34,321 bases of DNA, from contig NZ_BCRS01000054.1 of NCBI RefSeq assembly GCF_001552715.1, forward strand, positions 1 to 34,321, in the 5' to 3' direction. Below, piece after piece: positions 17,491-24,728 of the stretch. The notes beneath the pieces were generated by a model. The model saw only the letters and a list, made by a program, of their open reading frames with translations. It had not been told where the DNA came from and did no database searches. Each line of letters opens with the position of its first letter. The stretch's first letter is position 1. The DNA is from Mycolicibacterium vaccae NBRC 14118 = CIP 105934 (lineage in GTDB: Bacteria > Actinomycetota > Actinomycetes > Mycobacteriales > Mycobacteriaceae). Made by a program: the position numbers and the translations under genes.

Positions 17491-18635
17491 GCGACACCGG
17501 AGCCGTCGGCGCCGTCCGCCACATCGACACCGGCAGGCAGATGACGCGGTTCGCCCGCGGCTGGCACTGCCTCGGGCTCGCGGAGTCTTTCCGCGACGGA
17601 CAGCCGCACGGCGTCGACGCGTTCGGCACCCTGTTGGTGGTGTTCGCCGATTCCCAGGGCGAGCTACGAGTCCTGGACGGCTACTGCCGGCACATGGGCG
17701 GCAATCTCGCCCAGGGCACCGTCAAGGGCGACGAGGTCGCCTGCCCCTTCCACGACTGGCGCTGGGGCGGCGACGGCAAGTGCAAGCTCGTCCCCTACGC
17801 CAAGCGCACCCCCCGCCTGGCCCGCACCCGCGCCTGGCACACCACCGAGGTCAACGGACAGCTGCTGGTGTGGCACGACCCCGAGGGGTCCACTCCGTCC
17901 GCGGAACTCACCCCGCCGACGATCGAGGGGTTCGACGAGGGCCGCTGGTCGCCGTGGCAGTGGAATTCGATCCTGATCGACGGCGCGCACTGCCGCGAGA
18001 TCGTCGACAACAACGTCGACATGGCCCACTTCTTCTACATCCACCACGCCTACCCGACGTACTTCAAGAACGTCATCGAGGGTCACACCGCCAGCCAGTT
18101 CATGGAGTCCAAGCCGCGCCCCGACGTCGTCGCCGACCCCGACAAACTCTGGGAGGGAACGTATCTGCGCTCCGAGGCGACCTACTTCGGCCCGGCGTAC
18201 ATGATCAACTGGCTGCACAACGACCTCGCGCCCGGCTTCACGGTCGAGGTGGCGCTGATCAACTGCCACTACCCCGTCACCCACAATTCGTTCACATTGC
18301 AGTGGGGCGTGGCGGTGCGCGAGATGCCGGAACTGCCCGCCGCCAAGGCCGCCGGTCTCGCCGCGGCGCTGAACCGCTCGTTCGGCGAGGGCTTCCTCGA
18401 AGACGTGGAGATCTGGAAGAACAAGTCACCGATCGAGAACCCACTGCTGACCGAAGAGGACGGCCCCGTCTACCAGCACCGCCGCTGGTACCACCAGTTC
18501 TACGTCGACGCCGCCGACGTCACCGCCGATATGACCGACCGCTACGAGCAGGAGGTCGACACCACCCACGCCTACGACCTGTGGCAGCAGGAGGTCGAGC
18601 AGAACCTCGCCGCCAGGAGGCACGCCACCCCGTAG
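17487..18635 (+). CDS. KshA-type Rieske oxygenase (3-ketosteroid 9alpha-hydroxylase family)
   Basis: Oxygenase component of 382 residues. The Rieske [2Fe-2S] ligands are Cys67, His69, Cys86, His89 (CRHMGG and CPFHDW), the same positions as in M. tuberculosis KshA. The mononuclear iron site is visible as His181 and His186 in DMAHFFYIHH, with Asp306 in GFLEDVEIW as the likely third ligand. Other KshA hallmarks are FGPAYMINWLHN and NCHYPVTHNSF. The family hydroxylates C9 of 3-keto-4-ene steroids, which together with Delta1-dehydrogenation opens ring B. The reductase (KshB) is not in the window. It begins inside the stop of the KstD-type gene and ends the operon. It may prefer CoA-linked intermediates, as described for some KshA enzymes; that is inference. 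Confidence 0.87.
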   Translation: MSDTGAVGAVRHIDTGRQMTRFARGWHCLGLAESFRDGQPHGVDAFGTLLVVFADSQGELRVLDGYCRHMGGNLAQGTVKGDEVACPFHDWRWGGDGKCKLVPYAKRTPRLARTRAWHTTEVNGQLLVWHDPEGSTPSAELTPPTIEGFDEGRWSPWQWNSILIDGAHCREIVDNNVDMAHFFYIHHAYPTYFKNVIEGHTASQFMESKPRPDVVADPDKLWEGTYLRSEATYFGPAYMINWLHNDLAPGFTVEVALINCHYPVTHNSFTLQWGVAVREMPELPAAKAAGLAAALNRSFGEGFLEDVEIWKNKSPIENPLLTEEDGPVYQHRRWYHQFYVDAADVTADMTDRYEQEVDTTHAYDLWQQEVEQNLAARRHATP

Positions 18636-18662
18636 ATCCGGTCACGGCGTACGGTCGGACCG

Positions 18663-19376
18663 GTGAGCTACCGCGAGATGCCGGCTCCGGCGCCGCTGCG
18701 TGACCTCGCAGAATGCCTATGGGTGGCGCAGCGCACGGGTGTCGCGCGGATACTTCCGGACGGCTGCATGGACCTCATCGAGATGGACGGCGCGGTGGTG
18801 ATCGCAGGGCCTGACACTGCTGCGTTCCTCAGTGAGCAGCGAAGCGCTGTGGTCACCGGCATCCGCTTCCGTCCGGGCGCGCTGCCGCGACTGCTCGGCG
18901 TCCCTGCCGCCGAACTCTGCAGCACCCGGGTGGCGCTGGCCGAGGTGCGCCGCGATGCCGCAGCCGGATCGGTGTTGTCGGTCGCGGCGCGACTGATGGC
19001 CGCAGACGCCGCCCGAGAGACCGCACCCTGGTCCGTGGCTCAGCTCCGGCACATCACCTCACGCTTCGCGGCGGGCGCGCCGGTGCGCTCGGTTGCTGAC
19101 GAGATCGGCTGTTCGACAAGGACTCTGCAGCGTCAGAGCACCGCGGTCTATGGCTACGGCCCGGCCGTGCTGCGGCGAATACTGCGCTTCCGGCGTGCGG
19201 TGGGTTTACTGCGCTCGGGCTGCCCGGTCGCCGACACCGCGTATGCCGCGGGCTACTCCGACCAGGCGCACCTGTCCCGGCAGGTGCGCGAACTCGCAGG
19301 CGTGTCGGTCGGTCAGCTCGTCAGTGGAGCGAACAGGTCCACCGCTGTCCCGTCCGGGTCGGACACCGTCGCATAG
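18663..19376 (+). CDS. AraC/XylS-family transcriptional regulator
   Basis: 237 residues from GTG 18663, 27 bases after the Rieske gene. The N-terminal part (1–110) resembles the DUF6597/cupin-like domain found in many actinobacterial AraC proteins (LPDGCMDLIEMDGAVVIAGPDT, then VTGIRFRPGALPRLLGVPAAEL). The C-terminal double helix-turn-helix covers about 120–225 (VRSVADEIGCSTRTLQRQ and VADTAYAAGYSDQAHLSRQVRELAGVS). The ligand is unknown. Position directly after kstD/kshA-type genes suggests possible control of that module or of the convergent VOC gene. Its last 64 bases overlap the VOC gene on the other strand. Confidence 0.85.
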   Translation: MSYREMPAPAPLRDLAECLWVAQRTGVARILPDGCMDLIEMDGAVVIAGPDTAAFLSEQRSAVVTGIRFRPGALPRLLGVPAAELCSTRVALAEVRRDAAAGSVLSVAARLMAADAARETAPWSVAQLRHITSRFAAGAPVRSVADEIGCSTRTLQRQSTAVYGYGPAVLRRILRFRRAVGLLRSGCPVADTAYAAGYSDQAHLSRQVRELAGVSVGQLVSGANRSTAVPSGSDTVA

Positions 19377-19708
19377 CGCTGGCCCCACGGGGCGTCGAAC
19401 GGCTTCAGCGCGCCCTCGTGCCCCGCCTCGGTCAGTCGGGTGTACACCGCGTCGACGCCGGCCGGCGTCGCCAGCCCGAACGCGATCATCACCCGCCCTG
19501 CCGATTCGGGAGGCGTCCAACCGGGATGCATGCCGGCGATGGTGTCCTCGGTGTCGAACAGCAGCCGGGTGCCGCCGGGCAGTTCGACCTCGACGTGCCC
19601 GGTATCGGTGTCGGGGACGTCGAGGCCGAGCAATCGGTAAAACGCCAGCGAACGTGCCACGTCGGCGGCCACGATCTCGACAGCGACTGAGGTGGGTCGG
19701 AGGTCCAT
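19313..19708 (-). CDS. VOC-superfamily (glyoxalase/bleomycin-resistance-like) protein
   Basis: A small protein of 131 residues from ATG 19708 (a GTG at 19759 would add 17 residues with no better ribosome site). Two beta-alpha-beta-beta-beta modules of the vicinal-oxygen-chelate fold are visible: VAVEIVAADVARSLAFYRLLGLDV and VMIAFGLATPAGVDAVYTRLTEAG, ending in the typical YATVSDPDGTAVDLFAPL. Candidate metal ligands are a Glu in the N-terminal strand (VEVELPGG) and the Asp/Asp pair near the end, but the His/Glu set of true glyoxalase I is not clear. It may be a binding or resistance protein. Function is not assigned. It overlaps araC tail to tail. Confidence 0.8.
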   Translation of the reverse strand: MDLRPTSVAVEIVAADVARSLAFYRLLGLDVPDTDTGHVEVELPGGTRLLFDTEDTIAGMHPGWTPPESAGRVMIAFGLATPAGVDAVYTRLTEAGHEGALKPFDAPWGQRYATVSDPDGTAVDLFAPLTS

Positions 19709-19768
19709 GCCGTCGACGCTAGCCAGGGGCTGTGGCACCGTCTTGAACGAATCGGACACGCGCCCCGA

Positions 19769-20890
19769 TCAGGACTCGCGGATGCCGTCCAACCGCTTGG
19801 ACGCTTCCTCGAACCCGCTCACCAGCTCGGCGACGATGTCGGCCACGGGGCGGATCTCGTTCATCCGGCCCACGATCTGTCCCACCGGCATCGCGACGGC
19901 GGTCGGATCGGTGGACTCGCTCATCCGCTGGTGGGCTTCACTGACCAGAATGTTCTGCAGCGGCATCGGCAGCGGCTCCGGGGCGCCGTCGGCGTCCCAG
20001 GCGTCGGTCCAGCGGCTCTTGAGCAGCCGGGCCGGTTTACCCGTGTAGATGCGTCGGCGCACGGTGTCGGCCGACGTCGCGTGCAGCATGGCCTCCTGCA
20101 CCACCGACCGGCCCGACGGCAGACGCACACCCAGGTCGTACTCGGCCGAGGTCAGGAACGCCGAACCCATCCAGACCCCCTGCGCGCCAAGGGCGAGCGC
20201 GGCAGCGACCTGCCGTCCGGTGCCGATCCCGCCGGCGGCCAACACGGGCGCCCGGCCCCCGAGCGCGTCGACGATCTCGGGCCACAGCACCATCGAGCCG
20301 ATCTCACCGGTGTGCCCGCCGGCCTCATGACCCTGGGCGACGACGATGTCGACGCCGTTCTCCACATGGCGCAGAGCGTGTTTGGCCGAACCGGCCAGCG
20401 CCGCCACCGGCACCCCGGCCTCGTGGGCCTGGTCGATGACGTCCTTGGGCGGCGAGCCGAGCGCGTTGGCGATCAGCTTGATCGGATGTTTGAGCGCCAC
20501 CTCGACGTGGCTGCGCGCCACCGAATGCAGCCAGCCAAGCACGCCTTCGGACTTCGCCTCGTCCTCCGGCAGCGGCGGCACGCCCAGGTCGGCGAGCGTC
20601 TTGTCGACGAACTCGCGGTGCTCGGCGGGGATGAGCTTGTTGATGTCGACCGAGGTGCCCTCGGTCGGGACCTTGGCCGGCATCACGATGTCGACGCCGT
20701 AGGGCTTGCCGTCGGTGTTGGCGTCCATCCACTGCAGGACGTTCTCCAGGTCGTCGGCGTCGTTGAACCGCACGCAGCCCAGCACGCCGAGACCCCCGGC
20801 CTTGCTGACCGCGGCGGCCACCTTCTCCGACGGGGTGAAGACGAACAGCGGGTACTCGATGCCGAAGCGATCGCAGAGTTCGGTACGCAT
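19769..20890 (-). CDS. Nitronate-monooxygenase-like flavoprotein (IpdC-related)
   Basis: 373 residues from ATG 20890, which shares its A with the TGA of fadD19 (TGATG). It is an FMN TIM-barrel of the 2-nitropropane dioxygenase / nitronate monooxygenase family: KAGGLGVLGCVRF near the N-terminus, AQGHEAGGHTGEIGSMVL in the middle (the His of GGHTG is the usual active-site position), and APVLAAGGIGTGRQVAAALALGAQGVWMGSAFL for phosphate binding. A member of the same family, IpdC (Rv3553), acts in sterol C/D-ring degradation, so this class has sterol-related relatives. Tight coupling to fadD19 suggests a step on CoA-activated side chains, but no reaction can be named. KstR control would come through the fadD19 promoter. 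Confidence 0.88.
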   Translation of the reverse strand: MRTELCDRFGIEYPLFVFTPSEKVAAAVSKAGGLGVLGCVRFNDADDLENVLQWMDANTDGKPYGVDIVMPAKVPTEGTSVDINKLIPAEHREFVDKTLADLGVPPLPEDEAKSEGVLGWLHSVARSHVEVALKHPIKLIANALGSPPKDVIDQAHEAGVPVAALAGSAKHALRHVENGVDIVVAQGHEAGGHTGEIGSMVLWPEIVDALGGRAPVLAAGGIGTGRQVAAALALGAQGVWMGSAFLTSAEYDLGVRLPSGRSVVQEAMLHATSADTVRRRIYTGKPARLLKSRWTDAWDADGAPEPLPMPLQNILVSEAHQRMSESTDPTAVAMPVGQIVGRMNEIRPVADIVAELVSGFEEASKRLDGIRES

Positions 20891-22542
20891 CAGGCTTGTG
20901 CTCCAACGTGTTTGGCATGGACTTCGTCGGCGGGCCGTTCTTCGGTGGTGTCCTTGGCCCACCGGTAGTCGGGCTTGCCCGCCGGTGAGCGCTTGATCTC
21001 GTCGACCAGCCAGAGGCTGCGCGGGACCTTGTATCCGGCGATCTCCTTGCGCACGAACGCATCCAGGTCGGCAAGGGTGGGGCGGGCGCCGTCACGCGGG
21101 TGCACGACTGCGGCCACATGCTGGCCGAAGCGCGGGTCCGGCACCCCGACCACCAGTGCGTCGAACACGTCCGGGTGGCCCTTGAGCGCGGCCTCCACCT
21201 CTTCGGGGTAGATCTTCTCGCCACCGGAGTTGATCGACACCGAGCCGCGGCCCAGCATCGTCACGGTGCCGTCGGCCTCGACCTCGGCGTAGTCACCCGG
21301 AATCGCGTACCGCACACCGTTGATCGTCTTGAACGTCTCGGCGGTCTTCTTCTCGTCCTTGTAGTAGCCGACGGGAATGTGGCCGCGCTTGGCGATGATG
21401 CCGCGCACCCCGGAACCGGGCTGGACCTCGTTGCCGTCCTCGTCGAGCACGACGGTGTTCTTGTCGATCGTGACACGGGGACCGCCGGTGTGCGACTCGC
21501 CCTTGGCCACGATGCTGGTGCCGCCGAAACCGGTCTCCGACGACCCGATCGAGTCGGTGATGATGCGGTTGGGCAGCAGTTCGAGGAACTTCTCCTTGAG
21601 GCTCGTGGAGAACAGCGCGGCCGTGCTGGCGAGCAGGAAGAGCGACGACAGGTCGTACTCGTTACCGGCGTCCTGATGTGCCAGAAGGGCGTCCAGAAGC
21701 GGGCGGGCCATCGCGTCACCGGTGAAGAACAGCAGGTTCACCTTGTGCTCGTGGATCATCCGCCACACCTGATCGGCGTCGAACTCCGGTGCGAGCACGA
21801 CGGTCTGGCCGGAGAACAGCGCCATCCAGGTGGCCGACTGTGTGGCACCGTGGATCATCGGCGGGATCGGCAGACGCACCATCGGCGCGTTCTCCTTGGC
21901 CTGCTTGGCCAGCCCGTACTCGTCGGCGATCGGCTCGCCCGTCGCAAAGTCGGTGCCGCCGAACAGGACTCGGTAGATGTCCTCATGGCGCCACATCACG
22001 CCCTTCGGGAAGCCCGTGGTCCCGCCGGTGTAGAGCAGGTAGATGTCGTCCTCGCTGCGCGGCCCGAAGTCCCGCTCCGGCGAGCTCTTCTCGAGCGCGG
22101 AGTAGAACTCCACCCCGCCGTAGCGCTGGAAGTCGTCGTCGGACCCGTCTTCGACCACCAGCACAGTCTTGACCGCGGGGGTCTCGGGCAGCACGTTGGC
22201 CACGCGGTCGGCGTAGCGGCGCTCGTGCACGAGCGCGACCATGTCCGAGTTGTCGAACAGGTACTTCAGCTCACCCTCGACGTAGCGGAAGTTGATGTTG
22301 ACCAGGATCGCGCCGGCCTTGATGATGCCGAGCATCGCGATGACGATCTCGATGCGGTTGCGGCAGTAGAGCCCGACCTTGTCGTCCTTCTGCACTCCCT
22401 GGTCGAGCAGGTAGTGCGCGAACCGGTTGGCCTTCTCCTCCAACTCGGCGTACGTCAGCTGGTCGTCACCCGAGATCAGGGCGACGCGGTCAGGCACGGC
22501 GTCGATGGCGTGCTCGGCGAGATCGGCGATATTCAGGGCCAC
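20890..22542 (-). CDS. fadD19: FadD19, sterol C26-acid CoA ligase
   Basis: Adenylate-forming ligase of 550 residues, homologue of Rv3515c. The family activates the eight-carbon side chain (3-oxo-4-cholestenoate), and in Rhodococcus FadD19 is needed for C24-branched sterols. Motifs: LLYTGGTTGFPKGVMWRHED (ATP loop, about 170–190), ITDSIGSSETGFGG (about 316–329), IPGDYAEVEADGTVTMLGRGSVSINSGGEKIYPEEVE (hinge region), and SPAGKPDYR with the catalytic Lys near the C-terminus. The start is GTG 22542. A TAATTT -10 lies about seven bases before it and no ribosome site is present, so the mRNA may be leaderless. The KstR box begins 11 bases upstream of the start codon. Confidence 0.94.
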   Translation of the reverse strand: MALNIADLAEHAIDAVPDRVALISGDDQLTYAELEEKANRFAHYLLDQGVQKDDKVGLYCRNRIEIVIAMLGIIKAGAILVNINFRYVEGELKYLFDNSDMVALVHERRYADRVANVLPETPAVKTVLVVEDGSDDDFQRYGGVEFYSALEKSSPERDFGPRSEDDIYLLYTGGTTGFPKGVMWRHEDIYRVLFGGTDFATGEPIADEYGLAKQAKENAPMVRLPIPPMIHGATQSATWMALFSGQTVVLAPEFDADQVWRMIHEHKVNLLFFTGDAMARPLLDALLAHQDAGNEYDLSSLFLLASTAALFSTSLKEKFLELLPNRIITDSIGSSETGFGGTSIVAKGESHTGGPRVTIDKNTVVLDEDGNEVQPGSGVRGIIAKRGHIPVGYYKDEKKTAETFKTINGVRYAIPGDYAEVEADGTVTMLGRGSVSINSGGEKIYPEEVEAALKGHPDVFDALVVGVPDPRFGQHVAAVVHPRDGARPTLADLDAFVRKEIAGYKVPRSLWLVDEIKRSPAGKPDYRWAKDTTEERPADEVHAKHVGAQA

Positions 22543-22548
22543 GGCTCT

Positions 22549-22568
22549 AAATTAGAACGTGTTACATT
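22549..22568. promoter_or_regulatory. KstR-boxed divergent promoter of fadD19 and echA19
   Basis: TAGAACGTGTTACA (22553–22566) fits the KstR consensus at all defined bases. On the minus strand TAATTT (22554–22549) is a -10 whose start point would fall on the fadD19 GTG. On the plus strand TACATT (22563–22568) is a -10 for echA19, giving a leader of about 36 bases with GAGGAAAGG. The two -10 elements flank and overlap the box, so one repressor would block both. Confidence 0.75.
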
Positions 22569-22610
22569 TTCAGACAAGTCGCTGTCTTCGATGAGGAAAG
22601 GCGGACGCCC

Positions 22611-23411
22611 GTGAGCGAGCCCCACAAAGGTCCAGACGCCCTGGTTGAGCAGCGCGGACACACGCTGATCGTGACGCTGAACCGGCCGGAGGCGCGCAAC
22701 GCGTTGTCCACTGAGATGCTCTCGATCATGGTCGACGCCTGGAACCGCGTGGACGAGGATCCCGAGATCCGCACGTGCATTCTGACCGGGGCGGGTGGCT
22801 ACTTCTGCGCGGGCATGGACCTCAAGGCCGCGTCGAAGAAACCGCCGGGCGACTCGTTCAAGGACGGCAGCTACGACCCGTCGAAGATTCCCGCGCTGCT
22901 CAAGGGCCGGCGGCTGACGAAGCCGCTGATCGCCGCGGTCGAAGGCGCCGCGATCGCCGGCGGTACCGAGATCCTGCAGGGCACCGACATCCGGGTGGCC
23001 GGCGAGAGTGCGAAGTTCGGCATCTCCGAAGCCAAGTGGAGCCTGTACCCGATGGGCGGGTCGGCGGTGCGGCTGCCGCGCCAGATTCCCTACACGATCG
23101 CGTGCGACCTGCTGCTGACCGGACGGCACATCACCGCCGCCGAGGCGCTGCAGTACGGCCTGATCGGCTACGTCGTCCCCGACGGCACCGCGCTGGACAA
23201 GGCGCTGGAGATCGCCGAGGTGATCAACAACAACGGTCCGCTCGCGGTGCAGGCCATCCTGAAGACCATCCGCGAGGCCGAGGGGTTGCACGAGGAAGAG
23301 GCGTTCAAACCCGACACCGCCAATGGCATCCCGGTGTTCCTGTCCGAGGACGCCAAGGAGGGCCCGCGGGCGTTCAAAGAGAAGCGCGCCCCCAACTTCC
23401 AGATGAAGTAA
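22611..23411 (+). CDS. echA19: EchA19, steroid enoyl-CoA hydratase
   Basis: Crotonase-family hydratase of 266 residues, homologue of Rv3516, whose enzyme hydrates the 22-ene C24 steroid acyl-CoA. The start is GTG 22611 behind GAGGAAAGG. Visible: the oxyanion-hole segments CAGMDL (66–71) and AIAGGTE (114–120), with the catalytic glutamates Glu120 and Glu140 spaced twenty residues apart as in mitochondrial crotonase. Both catalytic residues are present, so it is an active hydratase and not an isomerase variant. A lysine/proline-rich loop at 73–95 ([13 protein letters not shown]) is characteristic of EchA19. The TAA is followed directly by a 65-base palindrome that may end transcription. Confidence 0.94.
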   Translation: MSEPHKGPDALVEQRGHTLIVTLNRPEARNALSTEMLSIMVDAWNRVDEDPEIRTCILTGAGGYFCAGMDLKAASKKPPGDSFKDGSYDPSKIPALLKGRRLTKPLIAAVEGAAIAGGTEILQGTDIRVAGESAKFGISEAKWSLYPMGGSAVRLPRQIPYTIACDLLLTGRHITAAEALQYGLIGYVVPDGTALDKALEIAEVINNNGPLAVQAILKTIREAEGLHEEEAFKPDTANGIPVFLSEDAKEGPRAFKEKRAPNFQMK

Positions 23412-23476
23412 CCGCCGAAACCGCATTCCACGCGGTCGAATCGCGGAAACAACCGCGTGGAATGCACGTTCGGCGG
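23412..23476. repeat. 65-bp palindromic element, copy 1
   Basis: Two 25-base arms (23412–23436 and 23452–23476), starting CCGCCGAAA and ending TTCGGCGG, pair except for three central bases around a 15-base loop (23437–23451). It begins at the base after the echA19 stop and ends 5 bases before the convergent azoreductase stop. Copy 2 (24651–24715) is the same length and about 58/65 identical by eye. There is no T-run, so it is not a classical intrinsic terminator, but a hairpin between convergent genes could stop transcription or protect 3' ends in both directions. Confidence 0.85.
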
Positions 23477-23481
23477 AGGAA

Positions 23482-24078
23482 TTACGCGGCGTTCTCCCCC
23501 ACGGCCCACAGCCGGTCGATCGCGACCTGGCCGTCGGCCAGGCTCTGTGCGGCCAGCGGCTTCAGCTCGGCCATGGCGGGCTTGGTGTCGGCCATCGTGA
23601 GCTCCACGACGATGAAACGCGGGCTCAGGCCTGTGAGCGACACCCCGTGGGTCAGCCAAGTCTGGGCGTGATCCCAGCCCTCCCGGGGCGTTCCAGGACC
23701 GTAGCCGCCCCCACGCGTCTCGATCGCGACGAGTTCGGTGCCGCCGAGAAGGCCCGCACCGGTCGCCGCGTCGATCGACAGACCCGGCGCGACGATGTGG
23801 TCCACCCAGGCCTTGACGGTGCTGGGCGGCCCGAAGTTGTAGAGCGGCAGGCCGAGCAGGACGGTGTCGGCGGCGTTGATCTCCTCGACCAGGACCGCGC
23901 TGAGCGCTGCCGACGACCGTGGGTCCAGATGAGGTAGCGGATCGGCGGCCAGGTCGCGATAGGTGACCGTGCCGCCGGGATGGGCGGCCTGCCAACGGGC
24001 GGCGGCCCGCGCGGTGAGACGACGGCTGACGGACTGTTCGCCCTGCACCGACGAGTCGAGGTGGAGAAGATGCGGCAT
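23482..24078 (-). CDS. FMN-dependent NADH-azoreductase-like flavoprotein
   Basis: 198 residues, AzoR/acyl-carrier phosphodiesterase-type flavodoxin fold. The N-terminal FMN phosphate loop is LDSSVQGEQSVSRRLTARAA (8–27); the central FMN loop LGLPLYNFGPPSTVKAWVDHI (about 75–95) and RGGGYGPGTPREGWDH (about 122–137) are AzoR signatures. The family reduces quinones and azo compounds with NAD(P)H. It starts at ATG 24078 with AGGAGG spaced well. It is divergent from a MarR gene across an imperfect palindrome, the usual arrangement for MarR control of quinone-reductase genes. No obvious sterol role; detoxification of quinone-like compounds is the best guess. It is absent from the corresponding M. tuberculosis position. 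Confidence 0.88.
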   Translation of the reverse strand: MPHLLHLDSSVQGEQSVSRRLTARAAARWQAAHPGGTVTYRDLAADPLPHLDPRSSAALSAVLVEEINAADTVLLGLPLYNFGPPSTVKAWVDHIVAPGLSIDAATGAGLLGGTELVAIETRGGGYGPGTPREGWDHAQTWLTHGVSLTGLSPRFIVVELTMADTKPAMAELKPLAAQSLADGQVAIDRLWAVGENAA

Positions 24079-24091
24079 ATCTGACCTCCTA

Positions 24092-24123
24092 TAGATAGTT
24101 AGTGGAACACAAACTATATCTAC
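24092..24123. promoter_or_regulatory. Imperfect palindrome, likely MarR operator
   Basis: The AT-rich inverted repeat has a left arm TAGATAGTT (24092–24100) and a right arm AACTATATCTA (24113–24123). It lies between the divergent azoreductase (start 24078) and MarR (start 24162) genes, in strong contrast to the GC-rich surroundings. A MarR dimer bound here would control both genes. The site is inferred from symmetry and position. Confidence 0.55.
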
Positions 24124-24161
24124 ACCAGGAAGTTTTAGTCCATTCCCGTAACCTTGCGCAG

Positions 24162-24638
24162 GTGAGTGCGGGCGCGCGGTCGGAGTCGCTACTCGGCCCT
24201 TTGCTGGACCTGGTGCTGCGGCGGCTTCGGGGCGCCGCCGAGATCGAGGTCGCCAAGGTCGGGTTGCGAACCCGGCACGTCATCGCGCTGACCGTGCTGC
24301 GCGATTTCGGCGAGCAGAGTCAGGCGGGTCTCGCCGAATCGCTCGGCATCGATCCGACGAACGTCGTCGCGCTGCTCAACGACCTGGAGTCCGCAGGCCT
24401 GGTGGAACGTCGGCGTTCGCCGCAGGACCGGCGCAGGCACACCGTGATCCTGACCCCGCCCGGTGCCGATCGGCTGGCGCAGGCCGAGACCGCGCTGGCC
24501 GCCGTCGAGCACCGGTTGTTCGCCGCGCTGGAACACGACGAGCTGGCTGCGCTGCATGCACTGCTGCAGCGGGCCGCCATGGTGACCGCCGGTGGACCGG
24601 AGTTCCCGGCGGGATGCGTGGAGGACCGCAGCTGTTAG
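24162..24638 (+). CDS. MarR-family transcriptional regulator
   Basis: 158 residues from GTG 24162. A GTG at 24102 is in frame, but it would start inside the operator-like palindrome and add 20 unconserved residues. The winged helix-turn-helix is at about 45–110: VIALTVLRDFGEQSQAGLAESLGIDPTNVVALLNDLESAGLVERRRSPQDRRRHTVILTPPG in outline, with the DRR wing typical of MarR. Flanking helices form the dimer interface. The divergent azoreductase gene is the likely target, with autorepression. There is no Cys near the N-terminus of the kind used by OhrR-type peroxide sensors, so a ligand-binding mode is more likely. Confidence 0.87.
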   Translation: MSAGARSESLLGPLLDLVLRRLRGAAEIEVAKVGLRTRHVIALTVLRDFGEQSQAGLAESLGIDPTNVVALLNDLESAGLVERRRSPQDRRRHTVILTPPGADRLAQAETALAAVEHRLFAALEHDELAALHALLQRAAMVTAGGPEFPAGCVEDRSC

Positions 24639-24650
24639 GCGGCTTTCCTG

Positions 24651-24715
24651 CCGCCGAAACTGCATTCCACGCGGTCAAATCGAGGAAAACACCGCGTGGA
24701 ATGCAATTTCGGCGG
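24651..24715. repeat. 65-bp palindromic element, copy 2
   Basis: Two 25-base arms (24651–24675 and 24691–24715) pair with a single mismatch around a 15-base loop (24676–24690); it is the more perfect copy. It lies between the convergent ends of the MarR gene (24638) and cyp142 (24729). Differences from copy 1 are mostly in the loop, and the stem core GCATTCCACGCGGT is unchanged, as expected if the structure or sequence of the stem is maintained. Confidence 0.85.
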
Positions 24716-24728
24716 GGAGCAAGGCCCG

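Noticed and set aside
23412..24715. Palindrome pair considered as terminal repeats of an insertion sequence
   Set aside because: No transposase lies between them, no target duplication was seen, and each copy is itself a complete hairpin; both facts fit a dispersed palindrome better.
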